Source: Eoetvoesiella caeni (GTDB lineage Bacteria > Pseudomonadota > Gammaproteobacteria > Burkholderiales > Burkholderiaceae_B). Taken from it: a stretch of DNA of 64,000 nt. A program made the position numbers and the translations under genes. This document shows, in pieces, positions 27,145 to 36,044 of this stretch. The stretch covers positions 1 to 64,000 of the forward strand of contig NZ_QNRQ01000007.1 in assembly GCF_003315175.1 (NCBI RefSeq), given 5' to 3'. The notes below the pieces were generated by a model that was not told where the DNA came from, searched no databases, and saw nothing but the letters and a program-made list of their open reading frames with translations. Numbering within the stretch: position 1 is the stretch's first letter; each line of letters opens with the position of its first letter.

Positions 27145-27922
27145 ACTGCGTAATGTATCTGCCGGCTATGCCCGCGAAAACGTGTTGCGCGATGTCGACC
27201 TGGTCCTTGCCAAAGGAGAGATCGTTACCTTGGTTGGCGCCAACGGTGCCGGCAAATCGACGCTGGTCAGAAGCGTCTCGGGCCTGCTGCACGCACGCCA
27301 AGGTGAAATTCTATTCGACGGCAAGCCCATTACAAAACTCTCGCCCGCGGACCGGCTTACGCTGGGCATTGCGCACGTACCGGAAGGCCGGCAAATCTTT
27401 CTAGGTATGACCGTGGCCGAAAACCTGCGCCTGGGCGGATACGGCGCGGCAAACAGAAGCAAAGAAAACGAAGCCGCCCGGCTCGACCGGGTGTGCGACC
27501 TATTCCCCATTCTGCGCGAGCGCTTCGATCACACCGCCGGAAATTTCTCCGGCGGCCAACAGCAACTGCTGGCCATCGCCCGCGGCCTTATGTCGGCGCC
27601 GCGCGTCCTTATACTGGACGAGCCATCATTGGGGGTGGCGCCATTGCTGGTGGCCGAGATTTTCCAGATGATTGAAAGGCTCCGGGACGAAGGGCTTACC
27701 ATTCTGCTTGCTGAACAGAACGCCCGCCAGGCGTTGGCCATCGCAGACCGTGGATATGTTGTAGAGAACGGACGAGTGACGCTGTCCGGGCGGGCAAAAG
27801 ATCTTCTGGAGTCCCCGGAGATCGTCGAGAAATACCTTGGCGCCGGGGCAGGCGGGATAAAGCAACTGCCCGAGCGGTCCAAGCCGATGGCCCTGAAGCT
27901 GAGTGCGTTGATTCGCGATTAG
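27131..27922 (+). CDS. LivF-type ABC transporter ATPase
   Basis: Second ATPase of the HAAT transporter. Walker A GANGAGKST, Q-loop/loop region HVPEGRQIFLGMTVAENL, signature FSGGQQQLLAIARGLM, Walker B VLILDEPSLGVAP and switch region LAEQNARQAL. 263 residues, slightly longer than usual through a C-terminal tail (residues about 240-263). Last gene of the pht4-marR / livJ-HM-G-F run. Confidence 0.93.
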   Translation: MPLLELRNVSAGYARENVLRDVDLVLAKGEIVTLVGANGAGKSTLVRSVSGLLHARQGEILFDGKPITKLSPADRLTLGIAHVPEGRQIFLGMTVAENLRLGGYGAANRSKENEAARLDRVCDLFPILRERFDHTAGNFSGGQQQLLAIARGLMSAPRVLILDEPSLGVAPLLVAEIFQMIERLRDEGLTILLAEQNARQALAIADRGYVVENGRVTLSGRAKDLLESPEIVEKYLGAGAGGIKQLPERSKPMALKLSALIRD

Positions 27923-27973
27923 GGGAGTTGGTACTTTGCTAAAGCAGTCAGGGCTTTGCAATCGCCGTGACCT

Positions 27974-28393
27974 TCAATCCCTGGAAAACGGTTTTCCCGT
28001 GAAGTCGACAGTTACCAGATTGCCGTCAAGTTCGCCCATGCCTGGTGCATTCAATGGCATGCCGGGCGCCGAAACGCCCCTCACGGACGAGTCGGCGAGC
28101 AGCTTGTGCACTGCACTGGCCGGCACATGGCCCTCTATGACTTGACCGGTAGCCTCGACCACGCCTGTGTGGCATGAGCCAAGCTGCGCCGGCACCCCAA
28201 GCTTCTGCTTCACCGAAGCCATGTCGGCCGTTTTGATGGCGGTAACGTCAAAGCTGGACTCGCGCATATGCTGGACCCAGCCGGAGCAGCAGCCGCAATT
28301 GGGGTCCTGGTACACCGTAAGCGCTGTGCCTGCTGCATGTGCGAAGGACGATACAAGAGTAAAGGCAGCCGCGGCCGCCAGCCGTAGTTTCAT
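27974..28393 (-). CDS. DUF411 periplasmic metal-binding protein
   Basis: Exported protein with a clear signal peptide (MKLRLAAAAAFTLVSSFAHA) and the DUF411 motif DPNCGCCSGWVQHM near residue 32, plus a second Cys-His pair in LGSCHTGVV. DUF411 proteins accompany copper and other heavy-metal resistance genes and are thought to bind metal in the periplasm. 139 residues. It is followed upstream on the same strand by a copper-storage-type protein gene, supporting a metal role. Confidence 0.85.
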   Translation of the reverse strand: MKLRLAAAAAFTLVSSFAHAAGTALTVYQDPNCGCCSGWVQHMRESSFDVTAIKTADMASVKQKLGVPAQLGSCHTGVVEATGQVIEGHVPASAVHKLLADSSVRGVSAPGMPLNAPGMGELDGNLVTVDFTGKPFSRD

Positions 28394-28543
28394 GAAAGCT
28401 TGCTCCAGATAAATATGTAAGTGAATCTTGAAGAGTAGATTCTAATTTAGCAATTTAGTTCAGTCGCCGCCAAGATGGTTTATTTCTACGGTGACATGTA
28501 CGAGTTCTTCAGCAGTGTCCTTCACCGACTGCTGCTCGGCCGC

Positions 28544-28879
28544 TTATGCCGCTTGCGCCATCCGTCCGCACTCTTGGGCACACTGGCGGCACACCTGGGC
28601 GCAATGCTGGCAGTGGTCCACTTGGTGCTTGGCGCATTCCTCGGCGCAGGCTTGGCACACGTCGGCGCACAGGCGACATAGAGCATGGGCGAACTCGCTG
28701 CCCCGAGCCATGTAACTGGCTGCCAGGTGGCAAATTTGTGCGCAGTCCATGTCCAGTTTTATGCAGCGCGCCATGCTTTTGACATCCTGCTCTTGCAGGC
28801 ATGAAACGGCGCAGTGGTCGCACTGAGTGGCGCAAGCATAACAAGCGTCTATGCACGACTGGAATTTTTCATGAGGCAT
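28544..28879 (-). CDS. Cytosolic four-helix-bundle copper storage protein (Csp3/DUF326-like)
   Basis: Cys-rich protein with 19 Cys in about 111 residues, spaced in CxxxC and CxxC runs along predicted helices (SCIDACYACATQCDHC, ADVCQACAEECAKH, HCQHCAQVCRQC). This is the layout of Csp proteins, which fill the core of a four-helix bundle with Cu(I). There is no signal peptide, so the cytosolic Csp3 type is likely. The ATG at 28879 follows GGAG by 6 bases and is preferred to the ATG at 28891. Confidence 0.87.
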   Translation of the reverse strand: MPHEKFQSCIDACYACATQCDHCAVSCLQEQDVKSMARCIKLDMDCAQICHLAASYMARGSEFAHALCRLCADVCQACAEECAKHQVDHCQHCAQVCRQCAQECGRMAQAA

Positions 28880-29230
28880 ATTGGTCTCCAACGGTTAAGG
28901 ACTGGTTGTCGATGGCTTGCGAAGCAAGGCCACTTCCGCAGCCAGCAATTCAAATGCCGAAGACCGTCGCTAAAACGCAAACAAATTGCCGAAAAATACG
29001 CTTACACCTTTTAGCATCGCAGAAACGTTTGCAATGTTATGGTCTTTAAGGAAAAGGACGGCGCGCTTGCGTCGTGTTCTCACTTTAATTGAAGACGCCT
29101 TTCAAAACTGCTCGGCTCCAGGCAATGTAGGAGCTGGCTACTCCATATAGCAATCCCAATAAGCCAAGTCACCTGGCCAGTTCAGGGGCTTTGTTCTGCG
29201 AGTGCGTGTGGTTATGGGCGCCTAGGACCA
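28880..29230. other. Intergenic region between divergent csp and transglycosylase genes
   Basis: No gene or known RNA recognised. It must hold the promoters for both flanking genes. I looked for a CueR-type palindrome upstream of the copper-storage gene and did not find one. Confidence 0.4.
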
Positions 29231-30040
29231 ATGATTGCTAAAAAAACTTTACTAACTTGCATTGAGCCGTTTTATCGCAAAGTTCATAACCGAACCTTTT
29301 TAATTGCTGCCGCCAGTTGCGTCGCGGGCAGCTTGCTTGCCTCTTCTGGAGCGTGGGCTGACGAACTCGCCGGCGCAGTGGCGGTTGCGGCGCCAGAGCA
29401 GATTACCGCGCTCGATCCCGTTTATCGACAGCCGGAACAAACGCAGCCAGCAGCTACTCAACTGGATTCTGCGGCACCAGAGCCTGTCAAGCCAGGGCCT
29501 TCGCTTGGAATCGACCTGGAACAAGTACAGGATTTGGCCTCTATCGTTGATGACGCCCGCAAGCAGGCTCAGGCCGAATACCTTGCGGAGAAGTTGCGCC
29601 AATCGCCCCAGACAGTGCAGCGGTATGTAGAGCTTGCATGGAAGGAAGCCAGCCGCCGTGTTGGGCTTGACCCGGAACTGCTGATCGCCATCATTCAAAA
29701 AGAAAGCGTTTTTCGGCCTAAAGTGCAAAGCAGCTACGGTGCGCAGGGGCTGATGCAAGTGGTTCGACGCTGGCATCGAGAAAAGCTGCATGCATCCGAG
29801 TCGCTGTTTGACCCGGTCGTCAATATTCGCGTGGGCACCGACATACTGGAAGAATATCTGGAATCGGCCGACGGCGATTTGTCGCGGGCCCTGGCCAAGT
29901 ACTCCGGCAATGCTCGCGGTTATGCAAAGACGGTCATTGACGAGTCCCGCAAGTTGGCGCAAGTTGCCGATACTGCCGCAGCCGAAGTGGCTATCAGTCC
30001 TGGGCTATTTGACCCGGCATCGGCGCAACACGCAGGGTAA
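29231..30040 (+). CDS. Exported lytic transglycosylase (SLT domain)
   Basis: Murein-cleaving enzyme of the soluble-lytic-transglycosylase fold. An N-terminal signal/anchor (FLIAAASCVAGSLLASSGAWA, about residues 24-44) is followed by a Pro/Gln-rich linker to about residue 100. The catalytic domain then has Glu in AIIQKESVFRP and the motif SSYGAQGLMQVV, where the usual MP is VV. 269 residues. It stands between the copper genes and a LysR/SDR pair. Confidence 0.85.
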   Translation: MIAKKTLLTCIEPFYRKVHNRTFLIAAASCVAGSLLASSGAWADELAGAVAVAAPEQITALDPVYRQPEQTQPAATQLDSAAPEPVKPGPSLGIDLEQVQDLASIVDDARKQAQAEYLAEKLRQSPQTVQRYVELAWKEASRRVGLDPELLIAIIQKESVFRPKVQSSYGAQGLMQVVRRWHREKLHASESLFDPVVNIRVGTDILEEYLESADGDLSRALAKYSGNARGYAKTVIDESRKLAQVADTAAAEVAISPGLFDPASAQHAG

Positions 30041-30093
30041 GGCTTCGCTTGGCGGCGCGTTATAGCTTGCCTCGCCCATTTCCTCGCCAATTA

Positions 30094-30975
30094 TCAAGCA
30101 ACAAGAAACTGGTCCACGCACCAATCCCATACTGCGCGCGCCGCAGTTCTGGGGGACGGCGAACGCTTGCGGACCAGGAAGTACGCGGGTTCGATTATCT
30201 TGGTTGCCTCTGTCACCTGCACCAGTCGGCCAGCCGCCAGATCCGAGTCGACAAAAGCCCGGCACGTCAAAGCAATACCTTGGCCTGCCAAGGCAGCGTC
30301 AAGGGCCAGAGCCGTTTGATTGAACTGCGCACCCGCAAGATTGCCGGACGTTCCCAGGAACTGCGGCCAGTGGTTATGCGCGTCATGCAAAAGTGGAAAC
30401 TTCCGGAGCTGTTCAAAGCTTACCGGGCAAGCCTGCTGATTGATCAGGTGCGGGCTCGCCACAGCGACGAGCTCTTGGCGAAATAGCAGCTTTGCTTCCA
30501 AGTTGGCGGGAAACGTTGAACGAGTCAGCCGCACGGCTAAGTCGACTTGATCCCGGTCGAAGTCGGATAGGGCTTCGGTGGCCATGGTACGCAGCTCGAT
30601 GTCTGGAAGCGCGGCGGAGAACTCGGCCAGCCGCGGGATCAATAGCTTGGCGGCGACTGTGGGGGGCACGCTGATAGTTACCAGCTCGGGCCTGGCAAGT
30701 AGCTGGGTTGTTGCTTCCCCAAGCGTATCGAAAGCCCGGGTCACGTTTGCAAGGTAGCTTGCACCCGGCGTCGTCAGTGCAAGACCTCGCGAGAGGCGAT
30801 GAAACAGCGAAATTCCCAGGTGTTCTTCGAGTGCGCGAACCTGTTGCGCCACTGCCCCTTGCGTCACGCCCAGCTCGTCGGCCGCAACGCGAAAATTCAG
30901 GCTGCGGCCGGACGCCTCGAAAGCGCGTAGGGCATTCAATGCGGGCAGTTTGCGGCGGGGAAAAAGCATGCTCAA
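30094..30975 (-). CDS. LysR-family regulator (GcvA-like)
   Basis: LysR-type regulator. N-terminal winged HTH: LPALNALRAFEASGRSLNFRVAADELGVTQGAVAQQVRALEEHLG, followed by the periplasmic-binding-like effector domain. 293 residues. It is divergent from the SDR gene 98 bases away and is probably its activator. The N-terminal pattern is of the GcvA subgroup. No effector can be named. Confidence 0.88.
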   Translation of the reverse strand: MSMLFPRRKLPALNALRAFEASGRSLNFRVAADELGVTQGAVAQQVRALEEHLGISLFHRLSRGLALTTPGASYLANVTRAFDTLGEATTQLLARPELVTISVPPTVAAKLLIPRLAEFSAALPDIELRTMATEALSDFDRDQVDLAVRLTRSTFPANLEAKLLFRQELVAVASPHLINQQACPVSFEQLRKFPLLHDAHNHWPQFLGTSGNLAGAQFNQTALALDAALAGQGIALTCRAFVDSDLAAGRLVQVTEATKIIEPAYFLVRKRSPSPRTAARAVWDWCVDQFLVA

Positions 30976-31073
30976 AGCCTATAGTTTTTCTACATTCTCT
31001 CACGTTTATTTATAGCGCGAAATAAACGGCGCTGTTTGAGATAATTTATTTTAATCAAGCACTGGAGATTTAT

Positions 31074-31778
31074 ATGTCTGTAGAAAAAGTTGCTATTGTC
31101 ACGGCCGGTGGATCGGGCATGGGAGCGGCCGCGGCAAGAAGGCTGGCGCACGAGGGTTATCGCATTGCAGTTCTATCCTCATCCGGAAAAGGGGAAGCTC
31201 TTGCCAGTGAGCTAGGCGGCATAGGTGTAACAGGCTCGAATCAGTCGAATGACGATGTGCGGCGGCTGGTCGACCTGGCGATGGAAAAATGGGGGCGAAT
31301 AGATGCGTTGGTCAATTCCGCCGGCCACGGTGCCCGCGCACCGATTCTCGATATTACCGACGAGGATTGGCACAATAGTCTGGAGGTTTATTTCTTGAGC
31401 GCCGTGCGCTCCGTCCGATTGGTTACGCCCATCATGCAAGCGCAGGGCGGCGGAGCCATAGTCAACATCTCCACAGCGTGGGCTTTCGAGCCGTCCGAAC
31501 TGTTCCCGACCTCGACGGTGTTCCGCGCCGGGCTGGCGAATTTCACCAAAATTTTCGCCGACTCCTACGCAGCAAAGAATATACGCATCAATAATGTCCT
31601 GCCAGGCTGGATCGACAGCCTGCCCGCCACCAACGAGCGCCGTGACAGCGTGCCAATGGGGCGGTACGGCAAGGCAGAAGAAGTGGCCGCCACGATTGCT
31701 TTTCTGCTCTCGGCCGACGCAGGCTACATTACTGGCCAGAATATTCGAGTCGACGGAGGCATTTCGCGCGGGCTGTGA
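31074..31778 (+). CDS. Short-chain dehydrogenase/reductase
   Basis: NAD(P)-dependent SDR. Cofactor motif TAGGSGMGAAAAR (TGxxxGxG type), NSAGHG near residue 82, and C-terminal sequence around YITGQNIRVDGGISRGL. The catalytic Ser-Tyr-Lys region is altered in appearance: NISTAWAF supplies Ser/Thr, but the expected YxxxK is replaced by FRAGLANFTKIFAD, so the Tyr seems to be Phe or displaced. 234 residues. Divergent LysR neighbour. Confidence 0.85.
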   Translation: MSVEKVAIVTAGGSGMGAAAARRLAHEGYRIAVLSSSGKGEALASELGGIGVTGSNQSNDDVRRLVDLAMEKWGRIDALVNSAGHGARAPILDITDEDWHNSLEVYFLSAVRSVRLVTPIMQAQGGGAIVNISTAWAFEPSELFPTSTVFRAGLANFTKIFADSYAAKNIRINNVLPGWIDSLPATNERRDSVPMGRYGKAEEVAATIAFLLSADAGYITGQNIRVDGGISRGL

Positions 31779-32000
31779 GCTGCGGGGCGGCCTTGCCCCC
31801 AGAATTTTGTTACTCAATACAAAAATTTGAAGACAAAAGTTACAAGAAGGACTAAAAGGTGTAGAGCGCTCAGCGAACCTGCGCCGCCTTTCCGCGACAT
31901 GAAGCGTGAGTAGTGAAATTTGTAGTTTTCGATTGTTGGCAACTCGATAGCTCTGCCTCAAGTCGTCAATGATGGTTCGCGCAAGTCCTACTTCATAAGG

Positions 32001-34097
32001 ATGAATCAAGTGAATTTCTCTATTCAGCGGATTGCGGAACGCCCATTTTCCGTGTCGGTATTGCGCGCCGGCGGCGCCATTGTTCTGGCGCTTGGCTTGG
32101 TCGCCTGCAACGAGGACAGCCCTTCGGTTGCCGATGTGACTCCGGTGGCGCCGCCTTCTCAGGTCGTTACCTGCAAGGACTACGACGGCAATGCCGTGCA
32201 GGTCAAGCCAAAGACGGTCACCGTTTATAACAACTCCGCGGGCGATACGATTTATCCGGTGGTGGCAACTAGTAAAAATTTGGTGAATGAGTGGATTCAA
32301 GGATGCCTGCGTACGGCCGAGCCTTATCCGACCAAGCTCGTTTACAAGTTGTATGTAAACGAGGGCAAGGGCATACCGCCAAATTCTTCGGTGACGGTAA
32401 CACTTCCGCTGTATAGCGAACTGGCGGCGGGCAGCTATATTACCTGGTGGAATGGCGGGCGTGTTGTGTTGGCCGACCGGAACGACCGGCTGCAGGACGA
32501 CAAAGAGGACACCAAGCTGGCCACGCCGGACGGAGTCACCTGTCAAGGACAAAATACGGCCTGCACATTAAGCACTTATTCCAGCAATATCCAGTTCCCG
32601 GAAAATATATATGCACAATTGTCGGAATATACTTTCGGCGATTCCATCATCCCGGCCGGCCAGTCACTGCGGCTCTTGAAGCCGGAGAACGTCGGATACA
32701 ATATTTCTTATGTAGACCACGTTTATATGCCCGTGGCTATAGGGCCGAAAAACAACCCATACATCGGCTACAGCGGTTCGGCGCAGCCGCTGGTTGAGTT
32801 CAGGAACCTGCTGAAAACATTCTTGAATGCTCCCGCCGTTGGCGAAGGATGGCCTGTCTACAACCTGTATCAGACGAAACTGCCGGGCGGCTACAATATT
32901 TTTGCCCAGCGTGACGGCGTCTTGCATGCTACCGACGACGTACCCATCAAGCCGACAGGTGCCAATCCGCCGGTATTGACCGTAATGCAATGCATCAATG
33001 GCGGGTGTTCCAACGAGCAAATGAAGACTCTGCGCTATGGCCAGGCGGTTCAGCGCATGCAGAACTTATGGGGATATTGCGCCGGGGGCTGGGACGCCGA
33101 AGACATTTCCACGTACGTCAACGAGGATGTAAGTGCAATTTGTCCCGCGGCTTTGACGACCAACCTGACGGCCGTCAAGGATTTCTTCAAGCAAAGCCAC
33201 CAAAATTACCTGGCCATGTACGCCCGGGGCGAATGCGAAGGCACGACACCCAAAGTGCCGGTATTCAACTACTGGCAAGCCATTACCCACATCTATGGCT
33301 GGGTTCCATTTAACGAGGGCTGCGGCGCAGCGGCGAACCCCTTGGCCAAAACGACTATTCCAGGCTGGGATCACGCAGCAATCCAGTCCATGTACATCCA
33401 CCAATTGCAATATAACCATCAACAAGCAGCGGTCAAGGCGAACCCCAAGCTCTTGTTCAATCCTTATGTTGGATTGATTCATGACGACCTGAAAATGAAT
33501 GCTTACGGGTTTTCTGTTGACGATGCCGTTGGCTTCATGAGCGAGTTGGGCGATGGGCTGATTTTTGCGGTGGGAGGCACGCAAGGCCTTGAAAATTCAA
33601 AGCAATTTAGCTACGCGGACGGCTTTACCCTGATGGTCGGGGTGCCCGCGTCCCTGGATGGCCGTGCGAACAAGCCATTGATCAAAAAGTACGGGGTTTG
33701 CGTACTGGGTCAGGATGCCGGCGACATGAACTGCGAAAAGGACAAACAAGATGTCGTCTTGCCGGACAATAGCCAGATTGCAGGGTTCAGAGTCGGCACC
33801 GTGGCCAAGTATCCCATTAAAGTGCGCTTCACCGATGTGGACGACAACGTGTATTCCCTTCGTGTCAACGAGCAGTTCCAGACATGTCCCGACGGCATAC
33901 CGCTGAAGGATTGCCCTCCCAATAAGGCAACGCTAGTCGACAAGACAACTTGCCGGGTCGTCAACAGCAAAGGAGACACGCATGCCAATTCGGAAAAATG
34001 GTGTGTCGGCGCCAACCCAAATCAACAAAAGGACGTCCTCGAGCAGCAGTTGACCAAGAATTTCCTGAGCTATCCGCAACCTGTCAATTTTATGTAG
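32001..34097 (+). CDS. Large lipoprotein of unknown family
   Basis: I do not recognise this 698-residue protein. The N-terminus is a lipoprotein signal with LGLVAC (Cys at about residue 36). The next part has a beta-rich look (KTVTVYNNSAGDTIYPVVATS ... GSYITWWNGGRVVLADRNDR), which recalls thaumatin-like or GH64-type beta folds but not convincingly. There are many Cys in the C-terminal half, consistent with disulfides outside the cytoplasm. It is isolated in its transcript, next to an HDOD-GGDEF gene and a lipoprotein sulfatase. Surface attachment is inferred from the lipobox; the function is unknown. Confidence 0.7.
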   Translation: MNQVNFSIQRIAERPFSVSVLRAGGAIVLALGLVACNEDSPSVADVTPVAPPSQVVTCKDYDGNAVQVKPKTVTVYNNSAGDTIYPVVATSKNLVNEWIQGCLRTAEPYPTKLVYKLYVNEGKGIPPNSSVTVTLPLYSELAAGSYITWWNGGRVVLADRNDRLQDDKEDTKLATPDGVTCQGQNTACTLSTYSSNIQFPENIYAQLSEYTFGDSIIPAGQSLRLLKPENVGYNISYVDHVYMPVAIGPKNNPYIGYSGSAQPLVEFRNLLKTFLNAPAVGEGWPVYNLYQTKLPGGYNIFAQRDGVLHATDDVPIKPTGANPPVLTVMQCINGGCSNEQMKTLRYGQAVQRMQNLWGYCAGGWDAEDISTYVNEDVSAICPAALTTNLTAVKDFFKQSHQNYLAMYARGECEGTTPKVPVFNYWQAITHIYGWVPFNEGCGAAANPLAKTTIPGWDHAAIQSMYIHQLQYNHQQAAVKANPKLLFNPYVGLIHDDLKMNAYGFSVDDAVGFMSELGDGLIFAVGGTQGLENSKQFSYADGFTLMVGVPASLDGRANKPLIKKYGVCVLGQDAGDMNCEKDKQDVVLPDNSQIAGFRVGTVAKYPIKVRFTDVDDNVYSLRVNEQFQTCPDGIPLKDCPPNKATLVDKTTCRVVNSKGDTHANSEKWCVGANPNQQKDVLEQQLTKNFLSYPQPVNFM

Positions 34098-34450
34098 TGG
34101 TTTCAGGATCAAGCCGCCGCCTTTCTGCTGCGGTTTGACTCCTGGTGCTCGCGCTAGCCGGCGGGGCGATCCGTCCACATGGCAGGGTACTTTCCGCCAC
34201 GCTGAGTTTCAGCGATAAAAGGCTTGGTACGGTTCCGGCGTCGCCTCCAACAAACAATATAAACTGCCGCGCGCGGTGCAAGCCAGCACATGTTGGTGTG
34301 GGTGGACATTTCTTTGCTCTTTGCTGTGTTGCGCCTTGCGTGCAGTGGCATTGATGGCTGATAATCTGGCATCTTGCCCGGAGGAGTATCGCTGGCCAGA
34401 AGCGACAAAGTTTGGTGTGGTCACTGAGAAACATCGAGAGGGTTCACATA
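34098..34450. other. Intergenic region
   Basis: No gene supported; reading frames here lack any recognisable pattern. A hairpin (TCAAGCCGC / GCGGTTTGA, 34109-34138) follows the unknown lipoprotein gene but has no T-run, so its role as terminator is doubtful. Confidence 0.4.
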
Positions 34451-36004
34451 GTGGCAAGTATGCAGAAGTTGGACGAATCACAGATTATTGCGCAGTTGAA
34501 GTACTGCAAGCGTCTGCCTACGCTGCCCGCCGTGGCATTGCAGCTTGTCGAGTTGGCCGAAGACAGCTCGGCCGCGCTGGACGAGTTTGCCAAAGTCATT
34601 GCATTCGACCCCGCCCTGGTCGGAAAGCTGATGCGAACGGCCAATTCCTCGTTCTATGGGCTTCGGCGCAAAGTATCGAGCTTGTCTGAGGCCATCGGCT
34701 TCATGGGTTTGAATGCCACCATCTCGCTGTCGCTTAGTTTTTCATTGCGCGGCCTGTCTTGCGGGCAGGGCGATGGCGATCTTGACGATACCAATTACTG
34801 GAGCCGTTCGCTGCTGACGGCCCTGGCTGCCAGAACCATTGCCATAGAGCTGCGCGAACTCCAGCCTGAAGACTTCTTGTTGGCCGGCTTGATGCAAGAT
34901 ATTGGCGTGCTTGCCATGGCCGCCATGCTCGGAAACCCTTACGTCACGCTTTACAAGAACAGCCCCGACCATGCCAGCCTGCTGGAGTACGAGGCCGCGC
35001 GCTACGGCTTTGACCACGTGCGGGCAGGCGAACAACTGCTCAAGCATTGGCGGCTTCCCGCGCATATTCATGAAAGTGTATGGCGCAGCCATGCACCCGC
35101 CGACTGTGCGCAAGACCGCCGCACAGAGGATTGCAGCGATGGTATCGGGCGCCTTTCCGCTTGCGTAGCTACCGCAGCCTGCATTGCAGATGCATGGATA
35201 GAGGGGGCGTCGGCCGACGCGCTCAACGCGGCCTTCAGAACGGCGCAGTCTTTTTTGGACATAAACGCCGAGCAGTACCAGAATATTATTGCCTCAATGA
35301 GAGACGAGATGCCCGCCATGGAGGCGTTGTTTGAGTCTGAACTCGTAGATCCCGCGGTTTTGCAGAGCATCGGCGACAGCGCGCTAGAGCTTCTTACCGT
35401 GCGCAATTTGCACCTGTTACAAGCTTCCGCGGTTGCGGACGGACACATCCAGGCTCTTGAGCAGCGTATAGCGACGCTAGAGATGCAGACGCAGCGCGAT
35501 TCGCTTACCGGCCTTTATAACCGTGACTATCTCGAGCGCAAGCTGGCACAGGAGTTCGATCTCGCGTTGCACAGCCAATCGCCTTTTAGTGTGGTGTTCA
35601 TTGATATCGACTTGTTCAAGTCTTTCAACGATAGCTTCGGTCACGCAGTGGGTGACCAGGTACTGGCTACTGTTGCGCATCGCATCCTGACCATATCGCG
35701 GCAAACCGATACCGTGGCGCGCTACGGCGGTGAAGAGTTCGTTGTTCTGCTTCCTCATACGGATGTGGACGCTGCGCGGGCGATTGTGGAACAGATGCTG
35801 AAGAGCGTACGCGAGACGCCCTATTTGATAAGAGGCGATGCGCGCGCCCATATTACGTTCTCGGCGGGCATTGCCGCGCTTTTGCCGGGACGTACCGCCT
35901 TTAGTACGCCGGCCGCCTTGATAGACGCGGCTGATAGCGCCCTGTACAAGACAAAAGGGGCCGGGCGCGGGCACATTACTGTGCACGACTCGGGCCTCGC
36001 ATAG
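34451..36004 (+). CDS. HDOD-GGDEF signalling protein (diguanylate cyclase)
   Basis: The N-terminal HDOD domain (about residues 20-230: LPTLPAVALQLVELAED ... AFDPALVGKLMRTANSSFYG) is followed by a GGDEF domain (about 350-515) with active-site GGEEF. An RxxD inhibitory site lies five residues before it (RQTD-TVARY-GGEEF). It should therefore make cyclic di-GMP and be product-inhibited. No transmembrane segment. The start is uncertain: GTG at 34451, spaced from GAGAGGG, or ATG at 34460. About 518 residues. Confidence 0.87.
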   Translation: MASMQKLDESQIIAQLKYCKRLPTLPAVALQLVELAEDSSAALDEFAKVIAFDPALVGKLMRTANSSFYGLRRKVSSLSEAIGFMGLNATISLSLSFSLRGLSCGQGDGDLDDTNYWSRSLLTALAARTIAIELRELQPEDFLLAGLMQDIGVLAMAAMLGNPYVTLYKNSPDHASLLEYEAARYGFDHVRAGEQLLKHWRLPAHIHESVWRSHAPADCAQDRRTEDCSDGIGRLSACVATAACIADAWIEGASADALNAAFRTAQSFLDINAEQYQNIIASMRDEMPAMEALFESELVDPAVLQSIGDSALELLTVRNLHLLQASAVADGHIQALEQRIATLEMQTQRDSLTGLYNRDYLERKLAQEFDLALHSQSPFSVVFIDIDLFKSFNDSFGHAVGDQVLATVAHRILTISRQTDTVARYGGEEFVVLLPHTDVDAARAIVEQMLKSVRETPYLIRGDARAHITFSAGIAALLPGRTAFSTPAALIDAADSALYKTKGAGRGHITVHDSGLA

Positions 36005-36044
36005 CGAACATTATCGGCCGTGCGTGGCCCCGCGACGCCGCTGT

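Noticed and set aside
28880-29230. CueR-type copper promoter for the Csp gene
   Set aside because: No palindromic spacer of the expected form was found.
34109-34138. Hairpin after the unknown lipoprotein gene as terminator
   Set aside because: No T-rich tail follows the stem.
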